Counted from the stretch's first letter, positions 27,731 to 36,968 are shown. The stretch is 64,000 nucleotides of DNA from Arenibacter palladensis (GCF_900129275.1 NZ_FQUX01000009.1:62001-126000); one strand, 5' to 3'. Numbers and translations: made by a program. Notes: generated from the letters alone by a model not told the origin.

Positions 27731-28678
27731 TTATAACAAACCCCTACCAACTTTTTTTAGTTTCCCATCTTCCTTATACTCCCTTACCAGCTTATCCAAA
27801 ATTCCGTTAATGAATATGCTACTCTTGGGAGTGGAGTATTCCTTGGCAATCTCTAAAAACTCGTTTATGGTAACCCGTTCCGGTATCGATGGAAAATTGA
27901 GTAGTTCGCATATAGCCATTTTTAAAAGAATGGCATCAATATCCGCAATTCGATCCTTGTCCCAATTGGGGGTTTTCCCCTCTATTTCCTGTTCCAATTT
28001 GGAATTGTTCAACAATGTTTTCGTTAAAAGCCTATTGGCATATACCATATCGTCCTCATCCTTAAATAGGGGCGGTAAAAAATAAGACGGAACAGTACTT
28101 TCCTTCACTTTTTTAAACTGCTTTAAGAGAAAGGTATTTACAATGGGGATGTCGTCTACCCATGTTAATTTGTCATCTTCAAAATAATCGTAAATCTTTT
28201 CGTTGGGTGCAATTATGTCACGGAACAAATCTAAGATAAGCTTTTTGTCCTCTTCATAAGTGCTTTCGGGATTGGACATATATTTGGCATATATATCACT
28301 TTCCATAACCTCATTGTAGATTATCCTGATATACTCTTCGTTCAAATACCAGTTGTTCAATTTTCTTTTGGACAATTCATCCTTTAGCGTCTTGTTCTCG
28401 GCAATTTGTAACAAAAGTTTATTCCTTAGGAATTTTTCCTTGTTGGGATAAGAATCCGTGTTGTTTTTGAGATATTTTTTGGAAGAAAGGCTTATCTGAT
28501 TCTCCGCCCTTTCATGCAACTCTATAAAAAGGCTCAGCATCAACAGGTATAGTGTGTACATGTTCTCTATGCTTACTTTCAAAAATTTCTCTTGTTTTTC
28601 AAGGGAATCATCCTTCGATTGCGTCAATGCATAAATACATTGCATAACTTTAACCCTAATGTGCCTTCTTGTAAGCAT
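27731..28678 (-). CDS. nusB: Transcription antitermination factor NusB, long Bacteroidota form
   Basis: 315 residues, about twice the E. coli NusB. It begins RRHIRVKVMQCIYAL, a NusB N-terminal motif, and the NusB domain proper is the C-terminal 130 residues (DAILLKMAICELLNFPSIPERVTINEFLEIAKEYSTPKSS with the end FINGILDKL). The extra central helical region is usual in Bacteroidota. Acts in rRNA antitermination with NusE. First gene of the unit with DUF1573 and yajC; -7 box at 28719-28726. Confidence 0.93.
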   Translation of the reverse strand: MLTRRHIRVKVMQCIYALTQSKDDSLEKQEKFLKVSIENMYTLYLLMLSLFIELHERAENQISLSSKKYLKNNTDSYPNKEKFLRNKLLLQIAENKTLKDELSKRKLNNWYLNEEYIRIIYNEVMESDIYAKYMSNPESTYEEDKKLILDLFRDIIAPNEKIYDYFEDDKLTWVDDIPIVNTFLLKQFKKVKESTVPSYFLPPLFKDEDDMVYANRLLTKTLLNNSKLEQEIEGKTPNWDKDRIADIDAILLKMAICELLNFPSIPERVTINEFLEIAKEYSTPKSSIFINGILDKLVREYKEDGKLKKVGRGLL

Positions 28679-28718
28679 TTTTAAAGAACTTTAGTAAGAT
28701 AAATAAAACTTTCGGGTA

Positions 28719-28726
28719 CAAAAATA
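28719..28726 (-). promoter_or_regulatory. -7 promoter box, nusB
   Basis: On the minus strand this reads TATTTTTG (TAnnTTTG), 40 bases before the nusB ATG. Confidence 0.45.
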
Positions 28727-28806
28727 GGATTATATTTTTTAATCCTAACTACCTTTTTGGGTATTATCTTATGTGTTTTATAACATTTGGTTTGGATCCA
28801 AAAAAC

Positions 28807-28814
28807 TATCTTTG
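28807..28814 (+). promoter_or_regulatory. -7 promoter box, ABC exporter gene
   Basis: TATCTTTG (TAnnTTTG), with a TTTG element 17 bases upstream (28786-28789) at a plausible -33 position. The ATG is at 28858. Confidence 0.5.
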
Positions 28815-28857
28815 CCGAATTGTAATCCAAATTCCTGCAATTCCTGTTTCATAACCA

Positions 28858-30612
28858 ATGAAAGAACTTCAGCATCTAAATAAATATTTTAGGAAGTACC
28901 GATTTAAGCTGCTTGTTGGTATCATAATTACCATGATAGCCCGAATTTTTCAATTGGTCATGCCATCATATGTAAAAAAATCCATTGAAGTTGTTGAAGG
29001 CTTTATAGGTAATAATATCCTTAAGGCCGAAGCCAAGGAAATGTTGTTGGAATACATACTGATCATTGTAGGAGCAGCATTGCTGTCCGGTTTTTTTACC
29101 TTCCTGATGAGGCAGACCATTATTAATGTTTCCCGGTACATTGAGTACGATTTAAAGAATGAAGTATTTGACCATTATCAACTGTTGAGTCTTAATTTTT
29201 ACAAAAAAAATAGGACTGGCGATTTAATGAACAGGATAAGCGAAGATGTAAATCAGGTAAGATTGTATGGTGGGCCAGCCATTATGTACGGAATACAAAC
29301 GCTAACTCTTTTTGTTTGCCTGGTTCCCCTGATGTTTATAAAGGCACCCGTTCTGGCTTTGTATGCATTGTTGCCCTTACCTATACTTTCTGTATTGATC
29401 TATCAGATCAGCAAAGTAATTCATAAACGCAGTACAATTGTACAGGAATTTTTGTCAACCCTTTCCACTTTTACCCAGGAATCCTTTTCGGGAATTTCGG
29501 TCATTAAGGCGTATGCCTTGGAACCCAAGGTAAATGCCGAGTTGAAAAATTTGGCACTGGACGGAAAAAACAAAAGTATGGATCTGGCCAAGGTCAATGC
29601 CTGGTTCTTCCCACTGATGATCCTATTGATCGGGATCAGTAATATTTTTGTCATCTACATTGGTGGCAAACAATATATAGATGGGGAAATAGCATCGATT
29701 GGAATCATAGCCGAGTTTATCCTATATGTAAACATGCTCACCTGGCCGGTAGCCGTCGTGGGTTGGGTTACCTCTATAGTGCAACGGGCGGAAGCCTCAC
29801 AAAAGCGGATTAATCAATTTTTACAGGAAGAACCCAACATTGTAAGCACGGTTAAGGAGGAAACCCCTATTAAAGGAAAAATTGAGTTCAAGAATGTAAC
29901 CTTCACCTACGAGGACACCAATATTACCGCTCTAAACAACATATCTTTTACCATAAACAAAGGCGAGACCGTTGCCATATTGGGAAAAACCGGTTCTGGG
30001 AAATCGACCATATTGGATCTAATTGCCCGTTTGTACGATATTGACTCTGGAGAAATCCTGATAGATGACGTTCCAATTAAGGAATTAAATCTGCAAAGCC
30101 TGCGACAATCCATAGGGGCGGTACCCCAAGATGCTTTCCTTTTTTCGGATACCATAAAGAACAATATTAAGTTTGGAAAAGAAAATTCAACAGATGAGGA
30201 AATTATTGCCGTTGCCAAGAAAGCGGTAGTACATGAGAATATCATGGGCTTTAACAAACAGTACGAGACGGTTTTGGGAGAAAGGGGCATCACTTTAAGC
30301 GGTGGCCAAAAACAACGTGTTTCAATTGCACGCGCACTTCTTAAAGACCCACAAATTTATCTCTTCGATGATTGCCTTTCCGCTGTTGACACTGAAACGG
30401 AAGAAGAAATTTTGAACCAACTGAAAAAAGAATCCAAAAACAAGACCACCCTCATAGTAAGCCATAGAGTTTCATCAGCTAAAAACGCTGACAAAATTAT
30501 AGTTTTGGAAAATGGAAAATTAATGCAGGAAGGTACACATGAAGAATTAAATTCTGTAGAAGGATACTACAAGGAGCTTTATATGCACCAACTTTCTGAG
30601 AAAGAAAAATAG
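28858..30612 (+). CDS. ABC exporter, fused permease and ATPase
   Basis: 584 residues. An ABC transmembrane domain of six helices (about 15-310) is fused to an ATPase domain (about 340-580) with Walker A LGKTGSGKST, Q loop VPQDAFLF, signature LSGGQKQR, Walker B IYLFDDCLSAVD and the switch His in IVSHRVS. Works as a dimer in the inner membrane, exporting lipids or drugs (MsbA/MDR-like); the substrate cannot be told. Divergent from nusB, followed by the DUF3276 gene after 80 bases. Confidence 0.93.
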   Translation: MKELQHLNKYFRKYRFKLLVGIIITMIARIFQLVMPSYVKKSIEVVEGFIGNNILKAEAKEMLLEYILIIVGAALLSGFFTFLMRQTIINVSRYIEYDLKNEVFDHYQLLSLNFYKKNRTGDLMNRISEDVNQVRLYGGPAIMYGIQTLTLFVCLVPLMFIKAPVLALYALLPLPILSVLIYQISKVIHKRSTIVQEFLSTLSTFTQESFSGISVIKAYALEPKVNAELKNLALDGKNKSMDLAKVNAWFFPLMILLIGISNIFVIYIGGKQYIDGEIASIGIIAEFILYVNMLTWPVAVVGWVTSIVQRAEASQKRINQFLQEEPNIVSTVKEETPIKGKIEFKNVTFTYEDTNITALNNISFTINKGETVAILGKTGSGKSTILDLIARLYDIDSGEILIDDVPIKELNLQSLRQSIGAVPQDAFLFSDTIKNNIKFGKENSTDEEIIAVAKKAVVHENIMGFNKQYETVLGERGITLSGGQKQRVSIARALLKDPQIYLFDDCLSAVDTETEEEILNQLKKESKNKTTLIVSHRVSSAKNADKIIVLENGKLMQEGTHEELNSVEGYYKELYMHQLSEKEK

Positions 30613-30692
30613 AAAAATGTTGTTATATTAGGTTTTTTTTTCCACTTTTGACAGATATATACCTATGAAAAATTAACTATACACTAGACGAA

Positions 30693-31064
30693 ATGAGCGA
30701 TAAAGATTTAATGGACCAAGAAGAAATTTATTCAAAAGTTTTAAGAGCAGGAAGAAGAACTTATTTTTTCGATGTTAGAAGCACAAAGGCAGGAGATTAT
30801 TACTTAACTGTTACCGAAAGCAAAAAGTTTACCCATGACGATGGTTCTTTTCATTATAAAAAGCACAAGATTTATTTATACAAGGAAGATTTTACCGCCT
30901 TTAAGGAGAATTTGGATGAGATGATGGATTACATTATCGATGAAAAAGGAGTTGAAGTTATTTCCGAACGTCACCAAAAAGATTTTAAAAAGGAAGATTC
31001 AGAGGAAAATGGATCTATCAGTTCTACAGATAGTTTTACAGATGTAAGCTTTGACGATATTTAA
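30693..31064 (+). CDS. PUR-alpha-like DUF3276 nucleic-acid-binding protein
   Basis: 123 residues. The single PUR repeat is evident: EIYSKVLRAGRRTYFFDVRSTKAGDYYLTVTESKKF, then KIYLYKEDFTAFKENLDEMMDYI. An acidic/serine tail follows. Bacterial PUR proteins bind single-stranded DNA or RNA as dimers; the physiological role in Bacteroidota is unclear. Cytosolic. A bidirectional terminator follows. Confidence 0.92.
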   Translation: MSDKDLMDQEEIYSKVLRAGRRTYFFDVRSTKAGDYYLTVTESKKFTHDDGSFHYKKHKIYLYKEDFTAFKENLDEMMDYIIDEKGVEVISERHQKDFKKEDSEENGSISSTDSFTDVSFDDI

Positions 31065-31087
31065 TCATCCTATTTTTTATAAAAACA

Positions 31088-31117
31088 TAACGGTCCCTGT
31101 AAATTGGGGCCGTTTTT
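31088..31117. terminator. Bidirectional terminator between DUF3276 and the acyltransferase gene
   Basis: A 9-bp stem AACGGTCCC / GGGGCCGTT (one G-T pair) with T run; the convergent acyltransferase gene ends at 31116. Confidence 0.7.
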
Positions 31118-32183
31118 ATTTTAACCCAGTTTTAGCCTTTCCACCCAATTTAACGAGGACAATGTTTAGTGTTAAATGGGCAAGGCACACAATTAAAGCA
31201 TATGGCCAATTCAGGAAAGTAAGCATGCCGGCAAACAATAAAAGATAAAAGAAAGGATAAAATATTAAGCCGTACATAAAACGCGTAGTACTCAAAAATT
31301 CCGGTTCACTTACCTTTGGTTTAATCAGTTTTGACCAAATAATGATCATTGGAAAATTCAAAATAAAAAATACCGCCTTTAAAATGTAATTCTTTGGCCC
31401 AGTTTCTAATTTTCCAATTGACTCATGGTCAGGGAAAGCCTCTTTTTCCAAAATTAGATTAACCTCCATAGGATCCAAATAATCCACATTGGCGCTATCC
31501 AATTTACATACTATATCCCCGTAACTTGATTCCTCTTCTATGTGGGTGGTGAGCTTTTTTAATTGATGATACACTTCCTCCTTCATTCGGCCTACAGATC
31601 CCGACAAATCCTCTTTATTGAAAAAATCCTGGACCCTTATCTCTTTGCCATAATACAGTGCAGCATTATCGGGAAACTTTTCAGCATTGGCATAATTCAC
31701 TCCAATGGGCACAATTCCAATATCCAATGACGGGTTGTTTTCCAAAGCCAGAAATAAAATACGGGTAAACCCCTTGCTCAATGGCCGGACCCGACGTTTT
31801 AATGAATGGTTCCCTTCTGGAAATAGAAGAATGGCCTCTCTTCCTTGCAGCAACTTGGAGCAGCGTTCAAAAATGGCATTGTTGCCCGCCAATGAATTCT
31901 TTCCATCCCTAATCCTGTACACGGGAATCATCTGTAAAAATTCGAAAAAGGCCTTTAGCAGGGTCGTCTTAAATACATCGGACCTAGTTAAGAAATAGGG
32001 TTTACGACTACAGTGGGTTGCTATCAATAAGGCATCAAGCAAAGCGTTTTGATGATTTGCCAAAAACATTATCGGTTTTCCCGAAGGTACATTGTGCAAG
32101 CCTTCGATCTTTATTTTTGAAAAATAAAAAGTCAAGGCCGTACGTATCCAAACCCAAATAACAAGATAGCCCAGTCTTTTCAA
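31116..32183 (-). CDS. PlsC-like 1-acylglycerol-3-phosphate acyltransferase family protein
   Basis: 355 residues. The catalytic HX4D motif is in LANHQNALLD, followed by the acceptor motif FPEGNHS and IVPIGVNY. Two or three membrane helices in the C-terminal 110 residues. Probably esterifies an acyl chain to a phospholipid or related polar lipid at the inner membrane. The start is TTG overlapping the BASS gene stop (TTGA), as no ATG occurs before the catalytic motif. Last gene of the run csaA, BASS, acyltransferase. Confidence 0.88.
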   Translation of the reverse strand: MKRLGYLVIWVWIRTALTFYFSKIKIEGLHNVPSGKPIMFLANHQNALLDALLIATHCSRKPYFLTRSDVFKTTLLKAFFEFLQMIPVYRIRDGKNSLAGNNAIFERCSKLLQGREAILLFPEGNHSLKRRVRPLSKGFTRILFLALENNPSLDIGIVPIGVNYANAEKFPDNAALYYGKEIRVQDFFNKEDLSGSVGRMKEEVYHQLKKLTTHIEEESSYGDIVCKLDSANVDYLDPMEVNLILEKEAFPDHESIGKLETGPKNYILKAVFFILNFPMIIIWSKLIKPKVSEPEFLSTTRFMYGLIFYPFFYLLLFAGMLTFLNWPYALIVCLAHLTLNIVLVKLGGKAKTGLK

Positions 32184-33100
32184 ACAAATTCTTCTTTATC
32201 AATTGGAAAATAACCCCAAAAAGTAGCTATGGCCAAACCAGATATCAAGTGCCATATACCCCAAAAAGCAGCCAAAAGTGCCATGCCGCCCATTCCGTCA
32301 AAAAAAGTAAATATGAGCAATAATCCCAGGCCTGAATTCTGAATTCCGGTTTCTATGCCAATTGTTCTTTTATCCATATGCGAAAGCCAAAAAAAATTCG
32401 CCACCGAATAGCCCGTAACAAAAGCCAGGAGGTTGTGTAAAACTACTATCCAGAATACGTAGAGCACATATTCCATAAAAATATCCCTATTGTCATACAA
32501 TGCAATAAAAATGAGGGTTACAAAGAACACCAAGGAAAGTACTTTAAGAACCTTGGCTATTTTAGAAGCAAATTTTGGTCTGATATGGTTTATCCACATC
32601 CCTAAAAACAATGGCAATGCCAAAAGCAATGCCACCAATTTCACCATAGAAAAAGGCGCAATGGCTACTTCTTGAAGGATTGATGCGGTTGGCCCATAAA
32701 GGGAACCCCACAATTGTAGGTTCAATGGGGTCATAAAGACGGCCAATAAGGTGGCCATGGCCGTTAAGCTTACGGACAAGGCCGTATTCCCCTTGGCCAA
32801 ATGAGTGATAAAATTTGAAATATTGCCCCCGGGACATGCGGCTACCATGAACATTCCCAACGCAATACTCGGCAGGGGTTCCACTAACAAAACCAATACA
32901 AAGGTTACGGCCGGCAACAACACAAACTGGCTCAAAACACCCACAAAAAGTGGCCTAGGTTTTCTTGCTAAGCGTTTAAAGTCATCCACGGATATATCCA
33001 ATGCAATCCCAAACATCACCAGGGCCAATGCCACATTAAGCACCCAGAGTGATTGTTCATTAAAATCTATATGAATCTTATCCAGGGGGATAGTTACCAA
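32180..33100 (-). CDS. BASS family (bile acid:sodium symporter) transporter
   Basis: 306 residues with about nine or ten membrane helices. Family signatures MFGIALDISVDDF, AACPGGNISNFITHLAKGNTALSVSLTA and GIETGIQNSGLGL (sodium-site region). Imports an organic anion with sodium; the substrate is unknown. The start is TTG three bases after the csaA stop, chosen because the family begins just before helix 1. Overlaps the acyltransferase gene by 4 bases. Confidence 0.88.
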   Translation of the reverse strand: MVTIPLDKIHIDFNEQSLWVLNVALALVMFGIALDISVDDFKRLARKPRPLFVGVLSQFVLLPAVTFVLVLLVEPLPSIALGMFMVAACPGGNISNFITHLAKGNTALSVSLTAMATLLAVFMTPLNLQLWGSLYGPTASILQEVAIAPFSMVKLVALLLALPLFLGMWINHIRPKFASKIAKVLKVLSLVFFVTLIFIALYDNRDIFMEYVLYVFWIVVLHNLLAFVTGYSVANFFWLSHMDKRTIGIETGIQNSGLGLLLIFTFFDGMGGMALLAAFWGIWHLISGLAIATFWGYFPIDKEEFV

Positions 33101-33103
33101 AAA

Positions 33104-33442
33104 TTACGAAATTTTAAGTCCATTGTCAACTTCAGCTTGCGGCTGCAACAATATTACATCGGAACCGTCAACAGCCCCTAATATAAGACATTCGCTCATA
33201 AAATTTGCAATTTGTTTTTTAGGAAAATTAACCACGGCAATTATCTGCTTCCCCAAAAGTTCTTCTTTGGCATACCTTTGCGTGATTTGCGCCGATGTTT
33301 TCCTAATGCCTATGTTCTTACCAAAATCTACATGAATTTGATAGGCAGGTTTCCTAGCCTCTGGAAAATCTTTAATTTCAATAATAGTGCCCACTCTCAT
33401 ATCTATTTTGGTAAAATCGGGCCAGGTAATAGTTTCGTTCAT
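33104..33442 (-). CDS. csaA: CsaA-type tRNA-binding protein
   Basis: 112 residues, a single OB-fold tRNA-binding domain: FTKIDMRVGTIIEIKDFPEARKPAYQIHVDFG, then RKTSAQIT, VVNFPKKQIANFMSECLILG. The IG(I)RKTSAQIT motif is diagnostic of CsaA, a homodimeric tRNA-binding protein with chaperone-like activity. Cytosolic. The small ORF at 33451 ends 8 bases before its ATG. Confidence 0.93.
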   Translation of the reverse strand: MNETITWPDFTKIDMRVGTIIEIKDFPEARKPAYQIHVDFGKNIGIRKTSAQITQRYAKEELLGKQIIAVVNFPKKQIANFMSECLILGAVDGSDVILLQPQAEVDNGLKIS

Positions 33443-33450
33443 CTAACAAT

Positions 33451-33567
33451 TCAAAGTTTATCAATTATTTTATAGGTAACAATTACATCTTGTGTCCATT
33501 CAACATGGGCCAAAAGTTGCAACTCCTTTGCATACCCTTTTGTAATCCGGGACGCTTGTTCCTTCAT
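33451..33567 (-). CDS. Possible 38-residue small ORF upstream of csaA
   Basis: An ATG at 33567 is preceded by AAGGAG at 3 bases spacing, a strong ribosome site for this genome. It encodes 38 residues (MKEQASRITKGYAKELQLLA at the start, ending YKIIDKL) with helical character and no membrane segment. It stops 8 bases before csaA, so it could be a leader peptide or the remnant of a longer gene. Not recognised. Confidence 0.35.
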   Translation of the reverse strand: MKEQASRITKGYAKELQLLAHVEWTQDVIVTYKIIDKL

Positions 33568-33774
33568 ATTCTCCTTAGTCAATCACATTTATCATCAACC
33601 CCATAAAGCTACTCCAATTTCTATTTTTTCTCCTGTACTCAATACAGTCCTGCATTTAACCGCATTTAATTTTGAATGCTTATAGCCTCTTTCGTCTTTA
33701 ATCAGCATTTAACATTTTTCAGTTCATCACAAAATAACAAATGCCGGAACTGTTTAAGTATCTAGCATTTCCTT

Positions 33775-33782
33775 TAACTTTG
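33775..33782 (+). promoter_or_regulatory. -7 promoter box, thioredoxin-family gene
   Basis: TAACTTTG (TAnnTTTG), 28 bases before the ATG at 33811. Confidence 0.45.
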
Positions 33783-33810
33783 TATAAGACCTATAAAAAA
33801 AATTAAAGTC

Positions 33811-34368
33811 ATGGCCAATACACCCAGTAACATGCTTCCTTTGGGCACATTAGCACCCAACTTTAAACTACTCGATACCACTTCGGACCAACAAAAAAGC
33901 CTTCAAGACTTAAAAGGTTCCAGGGGCACCGTAATAATGTTCATCTGCAATCACTGCCCTTTTGTTAAGCATTTGAATGCCGAAATCGTCAAAACCGCCT
34001 CGGAATATCAAACTAAAGATATTTCATTTATAGCAATTTCAAGCAACGACGCAGAAAACTATCCTCAGGATGCTCCCCATTTAATGAAACTCATCAGTAA
34101 AGAACAGAAGTACACCTTTCCTTATTTGTACGATGAGAGCCAAGTGGTGGCCAAGGCCTATGATGCTGCATGCACTCCTGATTTTTATTTATTCGATGCC
34201 GATTTAAAGTTGATATATAGAGGGCAGTTTGATGACTCCCGCCCCGGAAATGGCATACCCGTTACAGGGGAAGACCTAAGAACAGCCATGGATGCCCTTC
34301 TTAGCGGAAGCGAAATAAGTGCGAAACAAAAACCGAGTATGGGGTGTAATATTAAGTGGAAAAAATAA
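33811..34368 (+). CDS. Thioredoxin-fold AhpC/TSA-like protein
   Basis: 185 residues, no signal peptide. Thioredoxin fold with the single active-site Cys in MFICNHCPFVKHLNAEIV, AISSNDAENYPQDAP and the cis-Pro region AACTPDFYLFD. This peroxiredoxin-like family (NHCPFV type) is widespread but its substrate is not established. Monocistronic by its own promoter box and the opposite-strand gene downstream. Confidence 0.85.
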   Translation: MANTPSNMLPLGTLAPNFKLLDTTSDQQKSLQDLKGSRGTVIMFICNHCPFVKHLNAEIVKTASEYQTKDISFIAISSNDAENYPQDAPHLMKLISKEQKYTFPYLYDESQVVAKAYDAACTPDFYLFDADLKLIYRGQFDDSRPGNGIPVTGEDLRTAMDALLSGSEISAKQKPSMGCNIKWKK

Positions 34369-34443
34369 TAGTATTGAACTACATTTTTGCTTTAATCTAT
34401 TAGGAAAGTCTATTGCTGTTCTAAGGAATTCTGTAGCAAAGAA

Positions 34444-34995
34444 CTATGGGCAATTCCATCCCTTACGATCAAGTATACCTTCTATGTGTGCCAAATGATG
34501 ATTGCCGTGCCAAGCGTATTTTCCTATATTTTCCAAAAGGCTTACAGCTACATTACCATCGGGATGGATGTATACCCTTTGTAAATCTTCCTTGGACAAA
34601 CCTTTCAAGAGATATACCAACTTTGCATGCAGCGCCTTAAGATAGTTCAAGGAAAGTACTATTGGGGCATTATTGGCATCAAATAGCTTGCTCCATTCCT
34701 TCTCATCATAAGCTTTGATAATAGGTTTATCCTCAGTCAAAGCCCATTTGAATCTGATATAACTATTATGATGGCTATCTGCAATATGATGCACCACCTG
34801 CCTAATCGTCCAACCACCTGGCCGATACGGTGTATTCAATTGCTGATCGCCTAGGTTAACTACCAAGTCCTCCAATCGGGTAGGCAATGCCTCCAATTCG
34901 GAGATCCAATCGGACAGCGTTACATCACTTACCATCTCCGGAAACACAAAATGGCCTATGGGATATTTCAATTCTTCTAAGGTGTTTTCTTCCAT
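34444..34995 (-). CDS. YfiT/BstA-like DinB-fold metal-dependent protein
   Basis: 183 residues with the DinB four-helix fold. Metal-binding His residues are seen in VVHHIADSHHN and WHGNHHLAHI. YPIGHF at the N-terminus and RPGGWTIRQVVHHIADSH are typical of the YfiT family of putative thiol (bacillithiol) S-transferases and metal-dependent hydrolases. Cytosolic; probably detoxification. Confidence 0.88.
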   Translation of the reverse strand: MEENTLEELKYPIGHFVFPEMVSDVTLSDWISELEALPTRLEDLVVNLGDQQLNTPYRPGGWTIRQVVHHIADSHHNSYIRFKWALTEDKPIIKAYDEKEWSKLFDANNAPIVLSLNYLKALHAKLVYLLKGLSKEDLQRVYIHPDGNVAVSLLENIGKYAWHGNHHLAHIEGILDRKGWNCP

Positions 34996-35362
34996 AACAT
35001 AAAATTAAAGAAGTAAAGTGAATAATAATAGTAAACCCAATAAATAATACGGTTCTATTTTAATATTGGTCCCGTCTATTATTTGAGTTGGAATAATGGT
35101 AGTACAAGGGATGCCTTCTATTCACAAAAAGGAGTACATCACAAAAAAAACACACAAGAAATCTGATTAGATAAAACCCGTTAATCACTGTATTTAAGAA
35201 GATTATAAAATAAAAGCAAAAAAATGATTTCCTATCAAATAATTTCTAAAGACCAGTTTTTTTTGTTAAATTTTAATACATTTTTAACCTTTAAAAAAAG
35301 TTGGTTCCAATATAATCTACTAATTTTATAGGATAATAAATTTTTAATTAAAACACTAAAAT
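34996..35362. other. AT-rich intergenic region upstream of the peroxiredoxin gene
   Basis: 367 very AT-rich bases between divergent genes. It must hold the peroxiredoxin promoter, but no exact TAnnTTTG box, hairpin or small ORF stands out. Confidence 0.4.
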
Positions 35363-36001
35363 ATGGCAACAATACGATTGGGCGACGTAGCCCCTGATTT
35401 TACAGCAGATAGTTCGATGGGAATGATCAATTTATATGATTATTTGGGTGATGGATGGGGAATTTTATTTTCACATCCAGCAGATTTTACCCCGGTATGT
35501 ACGACCGAGTTGGGAACTGCTGCAAAATTTAAAGGTGAGTTCGATAAACGAAACGTAAAAATGCTGGCACTAAGTGTTGATGGGGTTGCATCTCATGGTG
35601 AATGGATCAAAGATATTAATGAGACACAACATACCACAGTTAATTTTCCCATTATCGCTGACGATGACAAAAAGGTTTCTACCCTGTACGATATGATCCA
35701 TCCAAATGCGAACGACAGTTTAACCGTGCGTTCCGTTTACATCATAGCCCCGGACAAAACGGTAAAACTTATAATCACTTATCCTGCTTCTACAGGACGT
35801 AATTTTCACGAATTGCTTAGGGTAATAGACTCCCTCCAGTTAACCGCCTACCACAAAGTAGCCACTCCTGCAAACTGGGAAAATGGAGATAGAGTAGTCG
35901 TAAGTCCGTCTATCAATACAGACGATGCCAAAAAAATATTCACCAAAGGCGTGGAAGAAATTAAGCCGTATTTAAGGATGACGCCACAGCCGAACCTCTA
36001 A
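35363..36001 (+). CDS. 1-Cys peroxiredoxin (PRDX6-like)
   Basis: 212 residues. The peroxidatic Cys lies in HPADFTPVCTTELG, with ALSVDGVASHGEWIKDI and the long C-terminal domain (ANWENGDRVVVSPSINTDDAKK) typical of the Prx6 subfamily. Reduces hydrogen peroxide and organic hydroperoxides in the cytosol. Monocistronic; a terminator follows. Confidence 0.94.
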   Translation: MATIRLGDVAPDFTADSSMGMINLYDYLGDGWGILFSHPADFTPVCTTELGTAAKFKGEFDKRNVKMLALSVDGVASHGEWIKDINETQHTTVNFPIIADDDKKVSTLYDMIHPNANDSLTVRSVYIIAPDKTVKLIITYPASTGRNFHELLRVIDSLQLTAYHKVATPANWENGDRVVVSPSINTDDAKKIFTKGVEEIKPYLRMTPQPNL

Positions 36002-36040
36002 TTTTCAAGTAATACAACTTTAAGCATTATCAAATAATGG

Positions 36041-36069
36041 AGTCTTCCCAAACCGGGAAGACTTTTTTT
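36041..36069 (+). terminator. Terminator after the peroxiredoxin gene
   Basis: A 9-bp stem AGTCTTCCC / GGGAAGACT with a 5-base loop and T run. Confidence 0.85.
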
Positions 36070-36355
36070 GTTTTAACACAATATAATCTTCCCACCTCAC
36101 CGAAAATACTTGGCAGGTACATCAAGAAATACTTATTTCCTGTGCCATATAAGAGATCAGGATGACCAAAAAATAATTGGAAATAGGAAAACTATTATGG
36201 AATCAACACCTTTAACACACAGTTGATTAGCCCGTTATTTTCATTTACATAAGTTCTAAAGGGTTCTCTACAAAAAATATAACTATCAAAAAATCATGCA
36301 GTTAAATTATAAAACCTTATCTTGTCGGCTAATTTAATTTTTTTAATTTTTTATA
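36070..36355 (+). other. Upstream region of the cold-shock gene
   Basis: About 285 AT-rich bases. No gene seen. The final 60 bases before the ATG are nearly all A/T, suggesting a long unstructured mRNA leader as common for cold-shock genes; no cold-box motif was recognised. Confidence 0.35.
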
Positions 36356-36547
36356 ATGAATAAAGGAACAGTAAAATTCTTCAATGACTCCAAAGGATTC
36401 GGATTTATCACTGAAGAAGGCTCAAGCGAAGATCACTTTGTACACATTTCTGGTTTAATCGACGAAATTCGCGAAGGTGATGTTGTAGAATTTGAATTAC
36501 AACAAGGTAAAAAAGGATTGAACGCAGTAAATGTAAAAGTGATTTAA
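36356..36547 (+). CDS. Cold-shock domain protein
   Basis: 63 residues, one complete CSD: GTVKFFNDSKGFGFITEEG (RNP1 KGFGFI), DHFVHISGL (RNP2-like FVHIS), and VEFELQQGKKGLNAVNVKV. Binds single-stranded RNA and acts as an RNA chaperone. Cytosolic. Terminator directly downstream. Confidence 0.95.
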   Translation: MNKGTVKFFNDSKGFGFITEEGSSEDHFVHISGLIDEIREGDVVEFELQQGKKGLNAVNVKVI

Positions 36548-36578
36548 TAATTACGGTACAATTTTTTTTAGAAAATAG

Positions 36579-36605
36579 AGCCCATCCTATCGGATGGGTT
36601 TTTTA
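36579..36605 (+). terminator. Terminator after the cold-shock gene
   Basis: Stem CCCATCC / GGATGGG with a 4-base loop and T run. Confidence 0.8.
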
Positions 36606-36784
36606 TTGCACTTTGGTACCAATATTAACCTACCTACAAAGGTTTCCAACTAATTCTTTTCAATTCCCAATTTGCTAGAATTCTCATTTCAAAAAGTAAT
36701 ATTTATAATTCTTACGCAACCTTTTCCCACATTTATCATCTTCCTTAAAAACACTGAATAAACACCATTATAAATATCTTTAGC

Positions 36785-36871
36785 ATGACCACTTTTTTCA
36801 CTATTCTACTGTCCTTGTTGGTAATAAACATAGCCCTTTTAGTATTAAGCCTAAATAGGACCAAAAGGTAA
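36785..36871 (+). CDS. 28-residue single-span membrane peptide
   Basis: ATG at 36785 to TAA at 36869-36871. The peptide is MTTFFTILLSLLVINIALLV plus LSLNRTKR: one membrane helix with a short basic C-terminus, so the C-end is probably cytosolic. A near-consensus -7 box (TATCTTTA, 36775-36782) lies just before the ATG. It resembles the small protein at 53573 (shared M-TFF-ILL-L-IN-LL pattern), so it is likely a real gene despite its length. Function unknown. Confidence 0.6.
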   Translation: MTTFFTILLSLLVINIALLVLSLNRTKR

Positions 36872-36968
36872 AAAGCTATTAAGAAATTGCCAATTATGGT
36901 TTAACTCCATATTTAATAGAATGGGGTTGAATATTTTTGTCGACTCTCAATTTTACGAAACTTTAGTA

